Assembly (NCBI GenBank): GCA_022824365.1
Contig: JAJEAA010000018.1
Coordinates: 186,001 to 250,000 of the forward strand
DNA: 64,000 bases
Source of the DNA: Anaerolineae bacterium
GTDB taxonomy: Bacteria > Chloroflexota > Anaerolineae > Aggregatilineales > Phototrophicaceae
Direction of reading: 5' to 3'
The notes beneath the pieces are model-generated. The model saw only the letters and a program-made list of their open reading frames with translations. It was not told the DNA's origin and did not search any database. A program made the translations under genes and the position numbers. Position 1 is the stretch's first letter. Each line of letters opens with the position of its first letter. Of this stretch, positions 42,795 to 51,744 are shown one piece after another.

Positions 42795-43532
42795 CTAAGC
42801 GTTGGCAGTTTTGCGCTGACGCATCACTTCGAAGGCGATGACTGCGGCCGCCCCGACCGTACCGAGAGAGGGCGGAAACTCCCGCCCATAGGGAATATTA
42901 AGCCTGAGATCGGCGGATTCTATGAAAGACCGTGTGACGCCGCGACGTTCGCCACCGATAAGCAGAAACAAGGGCTGCGCAAGTTCCGCTTCATGGAGTG
43001 GGCGCGCGCGGCTTGATTTGGCCGCCACCGCAATCCGCAAACCCTGCGCGCGATAGAAATCGGCAGCTGCCGCCGCGTCAGGCGCAATCGTCAACGGCAT
43101 ACGCTCGAGCGCGCCAGCGCTCGCCCGACCCACGACGGCGCTTGCGCGCGACCAATTCCGCGGACGCAGCACGATGCCATGAGCGCCTGCGGCGTAAACG
43201 ACGCGGACAGCGCCAGCAAAATTGTACGGGTCTTCTATGCCATCCAACATCACGATGAAGGCAGCTTGCTTGGGCGGGAGCAAGTCTCCCAATTCCCTGA
43301 ATCGCCGCTCGCCAACGCGCGCCACAACCCCGCCATGAGAAGCGCCACTGACAAGCCGGCCAATCTCATCATCCGAGACATACGATACACGGATGCCGGC
43401 AGCATCAGCCAGTCTCCGCAACTCGCCTAGCTGCCGCTCGAATCGCTTGCTTTCCGCAATCAGGAGATCATGGATATCGCGGCTTTTCGCCTCGATCGCC
43501 GCCTGAATCGACAAATGACCTTCCAGGAACAT
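42795..43532 (-). CDS. SpoU/TrmH-family rRNA/tRNA 2'-O-methyltransferase
   Basis: A 245-residue SPOUT methyltransferase. The substrate-binding N-domain starts MFLEGHLSIQAAIEAKSRDI, and the knotted catalytic domain has LDGIEDPYNFAGAVR (motif 1), IGGERRGVTR (motif 2) and IPYGREFPPSLGTVGAAAVIAFE (motif 3, where most members have SLNVS). The changed last motif may alter substrate use. ATG 43532 has AGGTG before it; an ATG at 43544 overlapping the mazG stop (TGATG) is an alternative. It is the second gene of a pair after mazG. Confidence 0.85.
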   Translation of the reverse strand: MFLEGHLSIQAAIEAKSRDIHDLLIAESKRFERQLGELRRLADAAGIRVSYVSDDEIGRLVSGASHGGVVARVGERRFRELGDLLPPKQAAFIVMLDGIEDPYNFAGAVRVVYAAGAHGIVLRPRNWSRASAVVGRASAGALERMPLTIAPDAAAAADFYRAQGLRIAVAAKSSRARPLHEAELAQPLFLLIGGERRGVTRSFIESADLRLNIPYGREFPPSLGTVGAAAVIAFEVMRQRKTANA

Positions 43533-43543
43533 GTCACCTGTCA

Positions 43544-44998
43544 TCACATGCCCAAGCGCTTGGCTTCCTGCCACCAGTTCTCAAGCTCGTCCAAGGTGAA
43601 CTCGTTAAACTGTTTCCCGGCCTTTTCCACCTGCGATTCGACATGAGTGAAGCGGCGATAGAACTTGGCATTGATTTCCCGCAGCAAGCCCTCCGGATCA
43701 TCGACATTCAACCAGCGCAGCCAATTCACGAGCACGAATATCAAATCGCCGATCTCCTTCGCCCGGCGCGCATCGGTCTTGGCTGAGAGAACTTCCGCCA
43801 ACTCTTCTTTGAACTTCGCTTCCACGCCCGTAACATCTTGCCAATCAAAGCCGACTTTTGCCGCCCGCGCCGAATAGCGCTGCGCCACGAAGAGCGCCGG
43901 CGCGGCTTTGGGGATGCCATCAAGGATCGACTCAGGCTCGAGGTCTTTGCCCGCGCGCTCAGCCGCCTTGGCATCTTGCCAGATCTGCGACAATTGCCCG
44001 AAGTCGCCGGTGGCCGGCACATCGCCCCAGACATGCGGATGGCGGTGGATCATCTTCTCGTTGAGATGTCGCAGCACATCCGACATGTGAAACTCGCCCT
44101 CGTCGATCGCGATTTGAGTATGCAAGAGTATCTGCAAAAGCAGATCCCCCATCTCATTACAAAGCGCTTCCGGATCGTCTGCGTCCAGGGACTCCAGGAC
44201 TTCATAGGCTTCTTCCACAAGAAAAGGGCGCAGGGACTTGTGCGTCTGCTCGCGATCCCAAGGGCAGCCTTCCGGCGAGCGCAAATGCGCGATGATATTT
44301 TGCAGCGCCTCGAAGCTGCTTAGCTCGCCGAGCGGCGGCAAGTAAAGCGAGGTGCTGATGTCGATCCGGCGGGAGCGGTCAATTTCATAAAGCGGAACCG
44401 ATTCAATGCGCGCGTCGGCATTGCCGGCGGAATGGATGAGCTGTACCAAGAATTCGTCGGGATACTGATTCATCAAGGTCAGCTTGAGGTCCGAGGCGAC
44501 AGCGCGGCTGTAAACCTGCCCCAGCAATGCCGGCAGCGACGGATTTATCGGCGGGTGATACTGCGCGGCGACGCTCAGCGCATCCAGAATCTGCAAGCCA
44601 TCCAGGGCATCAATCCCCAAGAGCGACAGACAAGGCTCGACGAAACTGACGCCGGGAATAATCTCGATATCGATCGAGGCAGCGCGCGCGCCCTCGATAA
44701 TCTTGCCGACGCTCGCCTCTCCTACCAGCGGATCTCCCGGCACGGCATAAACTGCCCCGCCATCGCGCCGAGCCGCTTCCAGCACTCGTTCCGCGATTTC
44801 CCTATAGACCTCGTCAAATTGCTCATGCGCTTCGTAGATGTCGTCGAAACTTTGGCAACGCAGCGTCGCCGGCAGGTCGGCCGCACAAGGGTGGCGCGAC
44901 GTGCGCAGGTAGACTGTATTGGACTGCTGAAGTTTCTCCCAAGCGGCAAGCGTCAAGTGCTTGACCGAACCGGGACCTAAACCAATTATCGTGATCAA
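43544..44998 (-). CDS. mazG: Tetrapyrrole methylase-MazG fusion nucleotide pyrophosphohydrolase
   Basis: A 484-residue fusion like B. subtilis YabN. The N-terminal 215 residues are an S-AdoMet tetrapyrrole methylase-like domain (IIGLGPGSVKHLTLAAWE, AVPGDPLVGEASV). The C-terminal part is MazG: LRSPEGCPWDREQTHKSLRPFLVEEAYEVLE with the metal-binding EExxE and a following GDLLLQI, then a second copy (KEELAEVLSA, EIGDLIFVLVN). MazG hydrolyses NTPs to NMP and pyrophosphate, cleaning non-canonical nucleotides. The methylase half has no proven substrate in this family. Confidence 0.93.
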   Translation of the reverse strand: MITIIGLGPGSVKHLTLAAWEKLQQSNTVYLRTSRHPCAADLPATLRCQSFDDIYEAHEQFDEVYREIAERVLEAARRDGGAVYAVPGDPLVGEASVGKIIEGARAASIDIEIIPGVSFVEPCLSLLGIDALDGLQILDALSVAAQYHPPINPSLPALLGQVYSRAVASDLKLTLMNQYPDEFLVQLIHSAGNADARIESVPLYEIDRSRRIDISTSLYLPPLGELSSFEALQNIIAHLRSPEGCPWDREQTHKSLRPFLVEEAYEVLESLDADDPEALCNEMGDLLLQILLHTQIAIDEGEFHMSDVLRHLNEKMIHRHPHVWGDVPATGDFGQLSQIWQDAKAAERAGKDLEPESILDGIPKAAPALFVAQRYSARAAKVGFDWQDVTGVEAKFKEELAEVLSAKTDARRAKEIGDLIFVLVNWLRWLNVDDPEGLLREINAKFYRRFTHVESQVEKAGKQFNEFTLDELENWWQEAKRLGM

Positions 44999-45019
44999 TT
45001 TTATGCAACCTTCTTCGCC

Positions 45020-46105
45020 TTACACGGTAAAGAGTTCGCTCGCGCTGAGTTCTTCAAAGGCGCGCAAGCCGTTTGCTATCGCGTCCCAGCGCTGCCATTT
45101 GCCATCGCGCCAATCTTCAATGCGCCAGGACCCTATCATTTCGCCGAGTCGGGTGCCAACTGCGATACGATAATCTCGCAGAAACGCGTCGTAGGTATAA
45201 TCGCGCAGGCCGCAGCGCCTCATCTCGCCCCAATGCCGCTGCAAGAAGCGAGGCTCTTCAAAACGACGCTTGGCCGGTATCCAGTGGAAAGCGATCATGT
45301 TGGCGAGGTCTTCCGCCGCCAAGCCCAAGCGCCAATGCTTCCAATCCAGTATGCGGCAGTCATGATGCGAATAGTGCAAATTCGCCGGTTCGAGATTGCC
45401 ATGAATGATAGTTTGATTCCGTCCGGAAAGGCGCCGCTCGCGAAAATCAGCCGGCATCTTTCCGACCACCATATCAAACGCAGCCCGTTGAGCCGAGTCA
45501 AGCCGAATCATACGATCCGCCAGGAATCTTTCATAGCCCTCTCGCTGCCGCGCCAGCCCTGCGTCCAATCCCCATTCACCGAGCGAAATACCTAGCGTAT
45601 GGCCCAGCCGCTTGTCTTCCCAAAAGCAGGTGTGGATTCTAGCCAAGGCATCGGCGAGTTGAGCAAAATGGCGTCTGCTCGGCGGATTCGCTTCGCTTTG
45701 CCCCTTGTATGAGTCGAGCAGCCCAGCCAGGAGAACATGCGACTGATCGGCGTCAATATCGTAGAAAGCGTCGTAACAATTGCAAATCGAAAGCTCAATA
45801 TCGCCGTAAGATTGCTTTAGCTCCGGCAGCAGGCGCCCATAAAATGTCACTTCTCTGTCCGCTAGCGGGTGTCCGGCGAGGTATACCTTGAGCACTGCCG
45901 TATCCGGCAAGGTCCGTGTCACGCTGATATCGCTGAAGCGCAGGCGCAGCGTATGCAAGATGGCCGAGTCACTTTCGCGCGAGTGGAGAAGCCGTATATC
46001 CCGCACACGGAAATAAGGCAGGCAACCGCCTTCGCGGAGCCGCTGCGTCAGCCAATCCGGGTTGATCTGATCAGGCGATGTGATAAGAATTGCGTCAGTC
46101 CTCAA
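45020..46105 (-). CDS. Aminoglycoside phosphotransferase-like protein with altered catalytic loop
   Basis: A 361-residue protein of the APH/choline-kinase fold: ATP-site Lys in AVLKVY (K73), a helix-C-like DREVTFYGRLLPEL, the catalytic loop IIHGNLEPANLHY (H235, N237, N242) and the metal Asp in RILDWKHW (D254). In active members the loop reads HGDxxxxN; here the base Asp is Asn (codon AAT), so phosphotransfer may be lost or changed. The frame has only a TTG start at 46105 and no clear ribosome site, so the N-terminus is uncertain. Targets such as sugars, antibiotics or choline-like compounds are all possible. Confidence 0.75.
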   Translation of the reverse strand: MRTDAILITSPDQINPDWLTQRLREGGCLPYFRVRDIRLLHSRESDSAILHTLRLRFSDISVTRTLPDTAVLKVYLAGHPLADREVTFYGRLLPELKQSYGDIELSICNCYDAFYDIDADQSHVLLAGLLDSYKGQSEANPPSRRHFAQLADALARIHTCFWEDKRLGHTLGISLGEWGLDAGLARQREGYERFLADRMIRLDSAQRAAFDMVVGKMPADFRERRLSGRNQTIIHGNLEPANLHYSHHDCRILDWKHWRLGLAAEDLANMIAFHWIPAKRRFEEPRFLQRHWGEMRRCGLRDYTYDAFLRDYRIAVGTRLGEMIGSWRIEDWRDGKWQRWDAIANGLRAFEELSASELFTV

Positions 46106-46245
46106 TCTATGTCTGCTCGTGATATGAAGAGCCGCGTCGTTTGCGCGCTGCGCTCATCGCAGCAACGGACTCAGTGCGACTGTCAAAAGCCGAAGCCTCT
46201 GCCGCGTCAAGCGATAAACTGAACGGGGCGTCCATCGTCTACAAC

Positions 46246-46281
46246 AAAAAGCAGCCAGATTCTCTCTCGGAGTCTGGCTGC
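46246..46281 (-). terminator. Terminator at the end of the ribosomal protein cluster
   Basis: On the minus strand GCAGCCAGA (46273-46281) pairs perfectly with TCTGGCTGC (46251-46259) around a 13-base loop, followed by TTTTT (46246-46250). It lies 25 bases after the rpsI stop and closes the S10-spc-alpha transcript. Confidence 0.92.
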
Positions 46282-46305
46282 CCGGCAAATAACTGAATGT
46301 AACGG

Positions 46306-46701
46306 CTACCGTTTGGTGTAGGTCGGCGCCTTGCGCGCGCGCTTCAAACCGGGTTTCTTCCGCTCTTTAACGCGCGCGTCGCGGGAGAGAAATCCTTCCC
46401 GTTTGAGCGTCCCGCGCAGGTCGGGATCGATCTTTTCCAGGGCGCGGGCGATCCCAAGCAGAATCGCGTCGCGTTGCCCAGTGATGCCGCCACCGTTGAC
46501 ATGCACCGAGACATCATAGCTCCGCTCCTGCCCGATATGCGTCAATGGCGCCAGGCAGGTCTGCATATCGCCCAAACGCGGCAGATACTCTTCGCCTTCT
46601 TTGCCGTTGATGATGAATCTGCCCGTGCCGCCCGGAAACAAACGGACACGCGCCGATGCCGACTTGCGGCGTCCAATCCCCTCATAATACTGTGCTGACA
46701 T
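46306..46701 (-). CDS. rpsI: 30S ribosomal protein S9
   Basis: A 131-residue S9: YYEGIGRRKSASARVRLFPGGTG at the start and the basic KRARKAPTYTKR tail that reaches the P-site tRNA. It is last in the cluster, 69 bases after rplM, and followed by the terminator at 46246. S9 and L13 form a conserved pair. Confidence 0.97.
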   Translation of the reverse strand: MSAQYYEGIGRRKSASARVRLFPGGTGRFIINGKEGEEYLPRLGDMQTCLAPLTHIGQERSYDVSVHVNGGGITGQRDAILLGIARALEKIDPDLRGTLKREGFLSRDARVKERKKPGLKRARKAPTYTKR

Positions 46702-46769
46702 TCAATCGCTCCTCAACCTGCCCTGCTCCCAATTCAAATCTATCCGAATCCGAAACAATTGCTTACTGA

Positions 46770-47213
46770 CTATAGCGCCAAGACTTCCGGCTGCTGCGCT
46801 TGGTGCGGATGCTCGCCGCCGGCATAGATCTTCAGCTTCTTGTACATCTGCCTGCCCAGCGGTCCTTTTGGCAGCATGCCCTTGATAGCGAGCTTCAAAG
46901 CCCGATTAGGAAACTTCGACATCATTTCCCGCAGGGTGATGCTCTTCAAGCCGCCGGGATACCCGCTGTGTCGATAATAAATCTTTTGATCCAGTCGCTT
47001 GCCCGTGACGCGGATCTTGTCGGCATTGACGATGACCACATAATCGCCGGTATCAAGATGCGGCGTGAAATACGGCTTATGCGTCCCTCGCAGAATTGGC
47101 GCCACCTTCGAGGCGACGCGCCCCAAGGTCATGCCTTTGGCGTCAACCAACCACCAGCGCCGTTCGATGACCGCCGGGGTTGTGGCGTAGGTCTTCTGAA
47201 TGGCTTGTCTCAT
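46770..47213 (-). CDS. rplM: 50S ribosomal protein L13
   Basis: A 147-residue L13, early-assembly large-subunit protein. [40 protein letters not shown] and [20 protein letters not shown] are characteristic. The ATG follows AGGAAAT. It sits 30 bases after truA and pairs with rpsI, as in most bacteria. Confidence 0.97.
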   Translation of the reverse strand: MRQAIQKTYATTPAVIERRWWLVDAKGMTLGRVASKVAPILRGTHKPYFTPHLDTGDYVVIVNADKIRVTGKRLDQKIYYRHSGYPGGLKSITLREMMSKFPNRALKLAIKGMLPKGPLGRQMYKKLKIYAGGEHPHQAQQPEVLAL

Positions 47214-47243
47214 ACAATTTCCTCCAGCGGCGTCTCGTCTGCT

Positions 47244-48035
47244 TCAGCCGAGGTCGCCCGCACCGTGCCCTGTCAATTCTCGCGGATACTCTACCGCTTC
47301 CAAAATCAGTCCATTTGGCGGCGCCAAGACCTTCGCGCGTTCCAAATCTCGACTCAAAAGAATATCTCTGAAATCTTCTACCCTAAGCTTGCCCCTGCCT
47401 ACCTGCGCCATCGCGCCGACCAGCCGCCGCACCATGTGATACAAAAAAGCGGCGCCGCGAATCCGGTAGCGATATGACGTCCCGTATTCTCTCTCTTGAC
47501 TCTCCCAGCGCGATACATATACCTGGCGAATCGTGTTGTTGCTGCCTTGCTGCGGCGCTGTGCCAAAAGCGGCAAAATCATGCTCGCCCAAGATAATTGC
47601 CGCCGCCTCATTCATGCTCTCGATATCCAGGCGCTCGCCAATCAACTGCCAAACGTGCCGGTCAAGCAGAGGCTGCCGCACGCCGGCCGTTGCGATGCTA
47701 TAGGCGTATTGCCGCCACAGCGCGTCATAACGCGGATGAAAGCCCGCTTGCCGCCAAATCCGCTGCAAGGCAATGTCTCGCGGAAGCTGTGAATTGATCG
47801 CATCCAATAATTCCCGTTCTTTGTGCTTCCACTCAACATCAAAGGCGATTACCTGTCCGCTCGCGTGGACTCCCGCGTCTGTCCTGCCAGCGGCGACAAT
47901 GCCTACTGACCGTCCGACAATCGCCGCGATAGCCGCCTCAACCGCGGCTTGTATCGTAGGCGTCGGCGCGAGCTGACGTTGGAAACCTTGATAGGCTGTC
48001 CCGTCGTAAGCCAGGATCGCGCCATACCGCGCCAT
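47244..48035 (-). CDS. truA: tRNA pseudouridine(38-40) synthase
   Basis: A 263-residue TruA that isomerises uridines 38-40 in tRNA anticodon arms. The catalytic Asp (D53) is in AAGRTDAGVHASGQV, and YRIRGAAFLYHMVRRLVGAM carries the other conserved basic residues. It sits between rplQ and rplM, a common location in Gram-positive-type gene orders, with 14 bases to rplQ. Confidence 0.96.
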   Translation of the reverse strand: MARYGAILAYDGTAYQGFQRQLAPTPTIQAAVEAAIAAIVGRSVGIVAAGRTDAGVHASGQVIAFDVEWKHKERELLDAINSQLPRDIALQRIWRQAGFHPRYDALWRQYAYSIATAGVRQPLLDRHVWQLIGERLDIESMNEAAAIILGEHDFAAFGTAPQQGSNNTIRQVYVSRWESQEREYGTSYRYRIRGAAFLYHMVRRLVGAMAQVGRGKLRVEDFRDILLSRDLERAKVLAPPNGLILEAVEYPRELTGHGAGDLG

Positions 48036-48049
48036 CGCCGGATGCCCTG

Positions 48050-48457
48050 TTAATCATCCGAGTCGTATTCCACCAGCTCGATCAGCGCCATCTCGGCATT
48101 GTCCCCTTTACGCGGACCGAGTTTCAGGATACGCGTATATCCGCCGGGACGATCCGCATAAAGCGGCGCCAACTCGTCAAACACCTTTCCCACCAGCACA
48201 CGATTGTTGTTCAAACGGCGGGCGACTTGCCGACGGGCGTGGACCGCCACCATCTGATCATCGCGCGCTTCCGCCTTCGCCAAGCCGCGCTTGGCAATTG
48301 TGATGAGCCGCTCGGCATGACCCTGCACAAACTTGGCTTTATGGAAGGTTGTCCGGATTCGGCCATGCGTCAGCAACTCAGACGCCAGGTTCATCCGCAG
48401 CGCCTTGCGGTGGCTACCGCTGCGGTTGAGCTTTTTTCCGTGATGCCGATGTCGCAT
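48050..48457 (-). CDS. rplQ: 50S ribosomal protein L17
   Basis: A 135-residue L17 starting MRHRHHGKKLNRSGSHRKAL, with NLASELLTHGRIRTTFHKAK and the family's KLGPRKGDNAEMALIELV end. It follows rpoA by 20 bases, the usual neighbour. Confidence 0.97.
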   Translation of the reverse strand: MRHRHHGKKLNRSGSHRKALRMNLASELLTHGRIRTTFHKAKFVQGHAERLITIAKRGLAKAEARDDQMVAVHARRQVARRLNNNRVLVGKVFDELAPLYADRPGGYTRILKLGPRKGDNAEMALIELVEYDSDD

Positions 48458-48477
48458 AATTGCGCCTCGCTTGCCTG

Positions 48478-49497
48478 CTATTCAGCCTTGTCCTGCGGCC
48501 AGTAGTTCTTTTCTTGCAGCTTCTGTTCCAGCTCATCCAGTGACTTTTCACCGAAGTTGCGGATCGCCAGCATCGCGTCCGGTCCGCGATTCAGCATATC
48601 AAGCACATCGCCGACCGATGTGATGCCCGTGCGCTTAAGAGAGTTGAATACGCGAACGCTTAAATCCAACTCTTCGATCGGTTTGTCGTAGAGAGGCGGA
48701 TAGGTCGGCTCGTCTTCGATTTGCGGCGGCAACTCTATGGATTGGAACCAGTCTTCATCGACGCCGGCAATGACCTTGAGATGGTGCATCATGATCTGCG
48801 CCGACTGCGCGACGGCTTCTTCCGGGCGGATAGTCCCGTCCGTCCACAACTCAAGCACAAGCTTGTCGTAGTTGGTGCGCTGCCCGACGCGGGCGCGTTC
48901 CACGTCAAAATTGACGCGCTTGATGGGGCTGTAAACAGCATCAACCGGCAACTCGCCTATTGGCAAGCGGCCTCGCTCTTCCGCCGGGCTGAAGCCGCGG
49001 CCGCTGCGCACCTCAAACTCCATCTCGATATTCACGTTCGAGTCATCAACCGTGAAAAGATAGAGGCTGGGATTCTCTATCTGCACTTCCGGCGGCGCCC
49101 AGATATCAGCGGCCGTCACAATGCCCTCGGCGCCACTGTGCTCCAGCCGCAAGCGCGCGCTTTCAACGCCCAGCAAGATCAGGCGCAGTTGCTTGATCTG
49201 CAGGATGAGCTGGGTCATGTCTTCGCGGACATAAGGAATTTCCGAGAACTCGTGATGCACATCGGATACGCGAATGCTCGTCACCGCCGCGCCGGGCAAA
49301 GACGACAGCAAGATACGCCGCAGGGAATTGCCCAGCGTCAAGCCATAGCCGCTCTCCAGCGGACTGATGACAAAGCGCCCGTAATCCTTGGTGATATTCT
49401 GGCTCTCCACTTGATGTGGCAAAACCATGTTGGCTGTTACTTGATTGGCATCGACCGTGCTCGCGCCGACCGATGCGGGTTCTGCTGGAAATACCAT
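48478..49497 (-). CDS. rpoA: RNA polymerase alpha subunit
   Basis: A 339-residue alpha subunit. The N-terminal dimerisation domain has YGRFVISPLESGYGLTLGNSLRRILLSSLPG and the C-terminal DNA-binding domain has LDLSVRVFNSLKRTGITSVGDV and RNFGEKSLDELEQKL. The first 28 residues before the family core are longer than usual. Between rpsK and rpoA most bacteria carry rpsD; here only 21 bases separate them. Confidence 0.97.
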   Translation of the reverse strand: MVFPAEPASVGASTVDANQVTANMVLPHQVESQNITKDYGRFVISPLESGYGLTLGNSLRRILLSSLPGAAVTSIRVSDVHHEFSEIPYVREDMTQLILQIKQLRLILLGVESARLRLEHSGAEGIVTAADIWAPPEVQIENPSLYLFTVDDSNVNIEMEFEVRSGRGFSPAEERGRLPIGELPVDAVYSPIKRVNFDVERARVGQRTNYDKLVLELWTDGTIRPEEAVAQSAQIMMHHLKVIAGVDEDWFQSIELPPQIEDEPTYPPLYDKPIEELDLSVRVFNSLKRTGITSVGDVLDMLNRGPDAMLAIRNFGEKSLDELEQKLQEKNYWPQDKAE

Positions 49498-49518
49498 GTT
49501 CGAGGGTTACCCTTTCGC

Positions 49519-49917
49519 TTATACGCGCCGGCGCTTCGGCGGACGAACGCCATTATGCGGCACCGGCGTGACGTCCGTGATTGAACGCACCTTCAAGCCA
49601 CTCTGCTGAATCGAACGAATAGCCGCCTCCCGCCCGGGTCCAGGACCCTTCACGAAGATATCAACTTCCTTCATGCCATGCTGCTGCGAATTGGCCGCCG
49701 CTGTCTCCGCCGCCATACGCGCCGCGTAAGGCGTGTTCTTGCGACTGCCCGTAAAGCCGGAGGTCCCCGCGCTCGCCCAGGTGATGACGTTTCCCGATTG
49801 ATCCGTCATGGAAACAATCGTGTTATTGAAGGTGGCATAAATATGCGCCTGACCATAAGGTATATTCTTGAAAACTCGCCTGGCAGTACTGCGACTGCCT
49901 CTTCTTGCTCTCGCCAT
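49519..49917 (-). CDS. rpsK: 30S ribosomal protein S11
   Basis: A 132-residue S11: [42 protein letters not shown] and the [14 protein letters not shown] and [18 protein letters not shown] end are all diagnostic. It lies between rpsM and rpoA; the 130-base gap to rpsM is larger than normal for the cluster. Confidence 0.97.
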   Translation of the reverse strand: MARARRGSRSTARRVFKNIPYGQAHIYATFNNTIVSMTDQSGNVITWASAGTSGFTGSRKNTPYAARMAAETAAANSQQHGMKEVDIFVKGPGPGREAAIRSIQQSGLKVRSITDVTPVPHNGVRPPKRRRV

Positions 49918-50047
49918 TCAATTGCTCCCGCTGGACTAAGTTTCCTGCTCATCCCAAGTCTCCGCTTTGAAAGCGGAGGTTATCAGTTTGTCCCGATCGA
50001 TTGCCGATTTCGATATGCCGCCCGCACATTGCGCCGCGCGAACCAGC

Positions 50048-50434
50048 CTACTTCTTGGTCGCGCCTCGGCGACGGCCGCGTCCGGCGACAGTTTGCTTCT
50101 TGCCGCGGCGGGTACGGCCATTGGTGCGCGTGCGCTGGCCGCGAACGGGCAAACGCCGGCGATGGCGCAAGCCGCGGTAAGAATTGATCTCCATCAAGCG
50201 CTTGATATTCAACTGCGTCTGCCGACGCAGATCGCCCTCGATCGTCAAACCGCCGATCAATTCTCGCAAGCGCTGCACTTCGCTTTCGCTGAGATCGCGG
50301 ACGCGCGTGCTATGGTCGATGCCGGCCGAATTCAACAGCCGTTGACTTGTAGACTTTCCGATACCGTAAATATAGGTCAAGCCGATGACAACACGCTTGT
50401 CCCTAGGCAGGTCGACGCCTTCAATACGAGCCAT
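50048..50434 (-). CDS. rpsM: 30S ribosomal protein S13
   Basis: A 128-residue S13: [26 protein letters not shown] at the start, a helix-two-turn-helix core and [27 protein letters not shown] with the basic tail that reaches the ribosome's intersubunit bridge. It starts 31 bases after rpmJ. Confidence 0.97.
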   Translation of the reverse strand: MARIEGVDLPRDKRVVIGLTYIYGIGKSTSQRLLNSAGIDHSTRVRDLSESEVQRLRELIGGLTIEGDLRRQTQLNIKRLMEINSYRGLRHRRRLPVRGQRTRTNGRTRRGKKQTVAGRGRRRGATKK

Positions 50435-50465
50435 AAATCATACTCCTTTATAAGGACGGACAGCC

Positions 50466-50579
50466 TTAGCCCTGCCTCTGCTTATGCTTCGGGTTTTCGC
50501 AGATAATCATGACGCGCCGTTTGCGCTTGATGACCCGGCATTTCGGGCAGCGGCGCTTGACACTCGCTCCAACTTTCAT
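50466..50579 (-). CDS. rpmJ: 50S ribosomal protein L36
   Basis: A 37-residue L36, too short for most gene finders: [14 protein letters not shown] is followed by [16 protein letters not shown]. The zinc ligands C11, C14, C27 and the His in PKHKQ are intact, so it is the zinc-bearing type. It is the first gene after the 350-base gap following map and probably begins the transcript from the promoter at 50729-50756. Confidence 0.96.
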   Translation of the reverse strand: MKVGASVKRRCPKCRVIKRKRRVMIICENPKHKQRQG

Positions 50580-50931
50580 TCAAATCGCCTCATATCGCTA
50601 AATTCCGCATTCGCAAAACAATAAACTACCTAGGGAGCATCCACCCGCAGTCATTGAATCGTTTGACAAGCCATCTTCCTTTGTTCAGATACCCAAATGC
50701 TTCTCTGGGCGGCTGACAACGACGGAGCATTGTATCATAGATTTTCCCCTCGTCAAAGGACATTTCCGCCTCGGTCTCATTCATCTTGCCCGATATAAAA
50801 TTCAAACGGCGGCCGCTCGGGCGGACAGCTATGTTGAGGCGCCGCCGTCGGCTCTGACAGAAACGCCAGCATGACCACCTGGGCGGACTTGTCCTACAAG
50901 CGAAATCCATGCCTCGCCCGGCGCCTGATGC
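50580..50931 (-). other. Leader region between map and rpmJ (no gene)
   Basis: About 350 bases without a supported gene; infA, usual here, is absent. A minus-strand open frame (50626-50910) contains a promoter and no ribosome site and looks non-coding. The promoter at 50729-50756 would give rpmJ a leader of about 140 bases. No classic ribosomal-protein leader motif was recognised. Confidence 0.55.
50729..50756 (-). promoter_or_regulatory. Strong promoter before rpmJ-rpsM-rpsK-rpoA
   Basis: On the minus strand TTGACG (50751-50756) and TGATACAAT (extended -10, TACAAT at 50729-50734) are 16 bases apart. It is one of the strongest promoters in the window and should let the alpha part of the cluster be transcribed separately. 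Confidence 0.7.
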
Positions 50932-51717
50932 CTAGGGCAAAGTTAATACTAACGGACCATCTTCGGTGATAGCGACTGTATGCTCGAAATGCGCCGTCAG
51001 CGAGCCGTCTTTCGTCACTACGGTCCAGCCGTCATCCAGCTCCAGCAAGTCAGAGCGGCCCGCGATCAACATTGGTTCAATCGCGTAAGTCATGCCCGCC
51101 TGCAATTCATAATCCTGCCATTGCGCCTGGCTCTTCTTGCCGCTCCACCAATTAGGCACTTGCGGCTCTTCGTGCATAGCGCGGCCGACCCCGTGCCCCG
51201 TGTATTCGCGAGCGACGCTATAACCAGCCCGAGCCGCTGATTTCGCCGTGGCCTTCGCCACATCGCTGATGCTGTTGCCCAGGACCGAAGCGGCAATCGC
51301 CGCATTCAAGGCCGCCTTGGTCGCGTCCATCAGGCGCCGAGCCGAACGCGATACTTCGCCGACCGGGTGCGTGAAGGCGGCATCGCCGACATAGCCTTTG
51401 TAGAAACAGGCGACATCCAACCCGATGATGTCCCCCTCATCAAGAACGCGCGACTCCGAAGGAATGCCGTGGACCAACTCGTTATTGACCGAAGCGGTGA
51501 TCGTCGCCGGAAAGGGCGGATGATTTCCCGGCGCATATCCCAAAAAGCAGGGCTCGGCGTCATGATCGCGCAGCACGGTTAAGGCGATGGTATCGAGCGC
51601 TTTGGTGCTAACGCCCGGCGCAATGGCGCGTCGCATCTCCTCGTGCGCGATCGCGACGATGCGCCCAGCCTCGCGCATGAGTTGTAGTTCCTCAGTCGTC
51701 TTTAATACGGGCGCCAT
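50932..51717 (-). CDS. map: Methionine aminopeptidase type I
   Basis: A 261-residue MetAP I that removes the starting Met. The metal ligands appear in order: D in IGLDVACFYKGYVGDAAFT (two Asp), H in YTGHGVGRAMHEEPQ, E in YAIEPML and E in FEHTVAI. ATG 51717 follows a GTG in frame (51720). Located after adk, as in the classical spc operon. Confidence 0.96.
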   Translation of the reverse strand: MAPVLKTTEELQLMREAGRIVAIAHEEMRRAIAPGVSTKALDTIALTVLRDHDAEPCFLGYAPGNHPPFPATITASVNNELVHGIPSESRVLDEGDIIGLDVACFYKGYVGDAAFTHPVGEVSRSARRLMDATKAALNAAIAASVLGNSISDVAKATAKSAARAGYSVAREYTGHGVGRAMHEEPQVPNWWSGKKSQAQWQDYELQAGMTYAIEPMLIAGRSDLLELDDGWTVVTKDGSLTAHFEHTVAITEDGPLVLTLP

Positions 51718-51744
51718 CACTCATTCCCGGTAACGCGCGGATAT

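Noticed and set aside
50626-50910. 94-codon minus-strand open frame between map and rpmJ, considered as infA
   Set aside because: Not similar to IF-1 (no OB-fold pattern), contains a strong promoter, and lacks a ribosome site.
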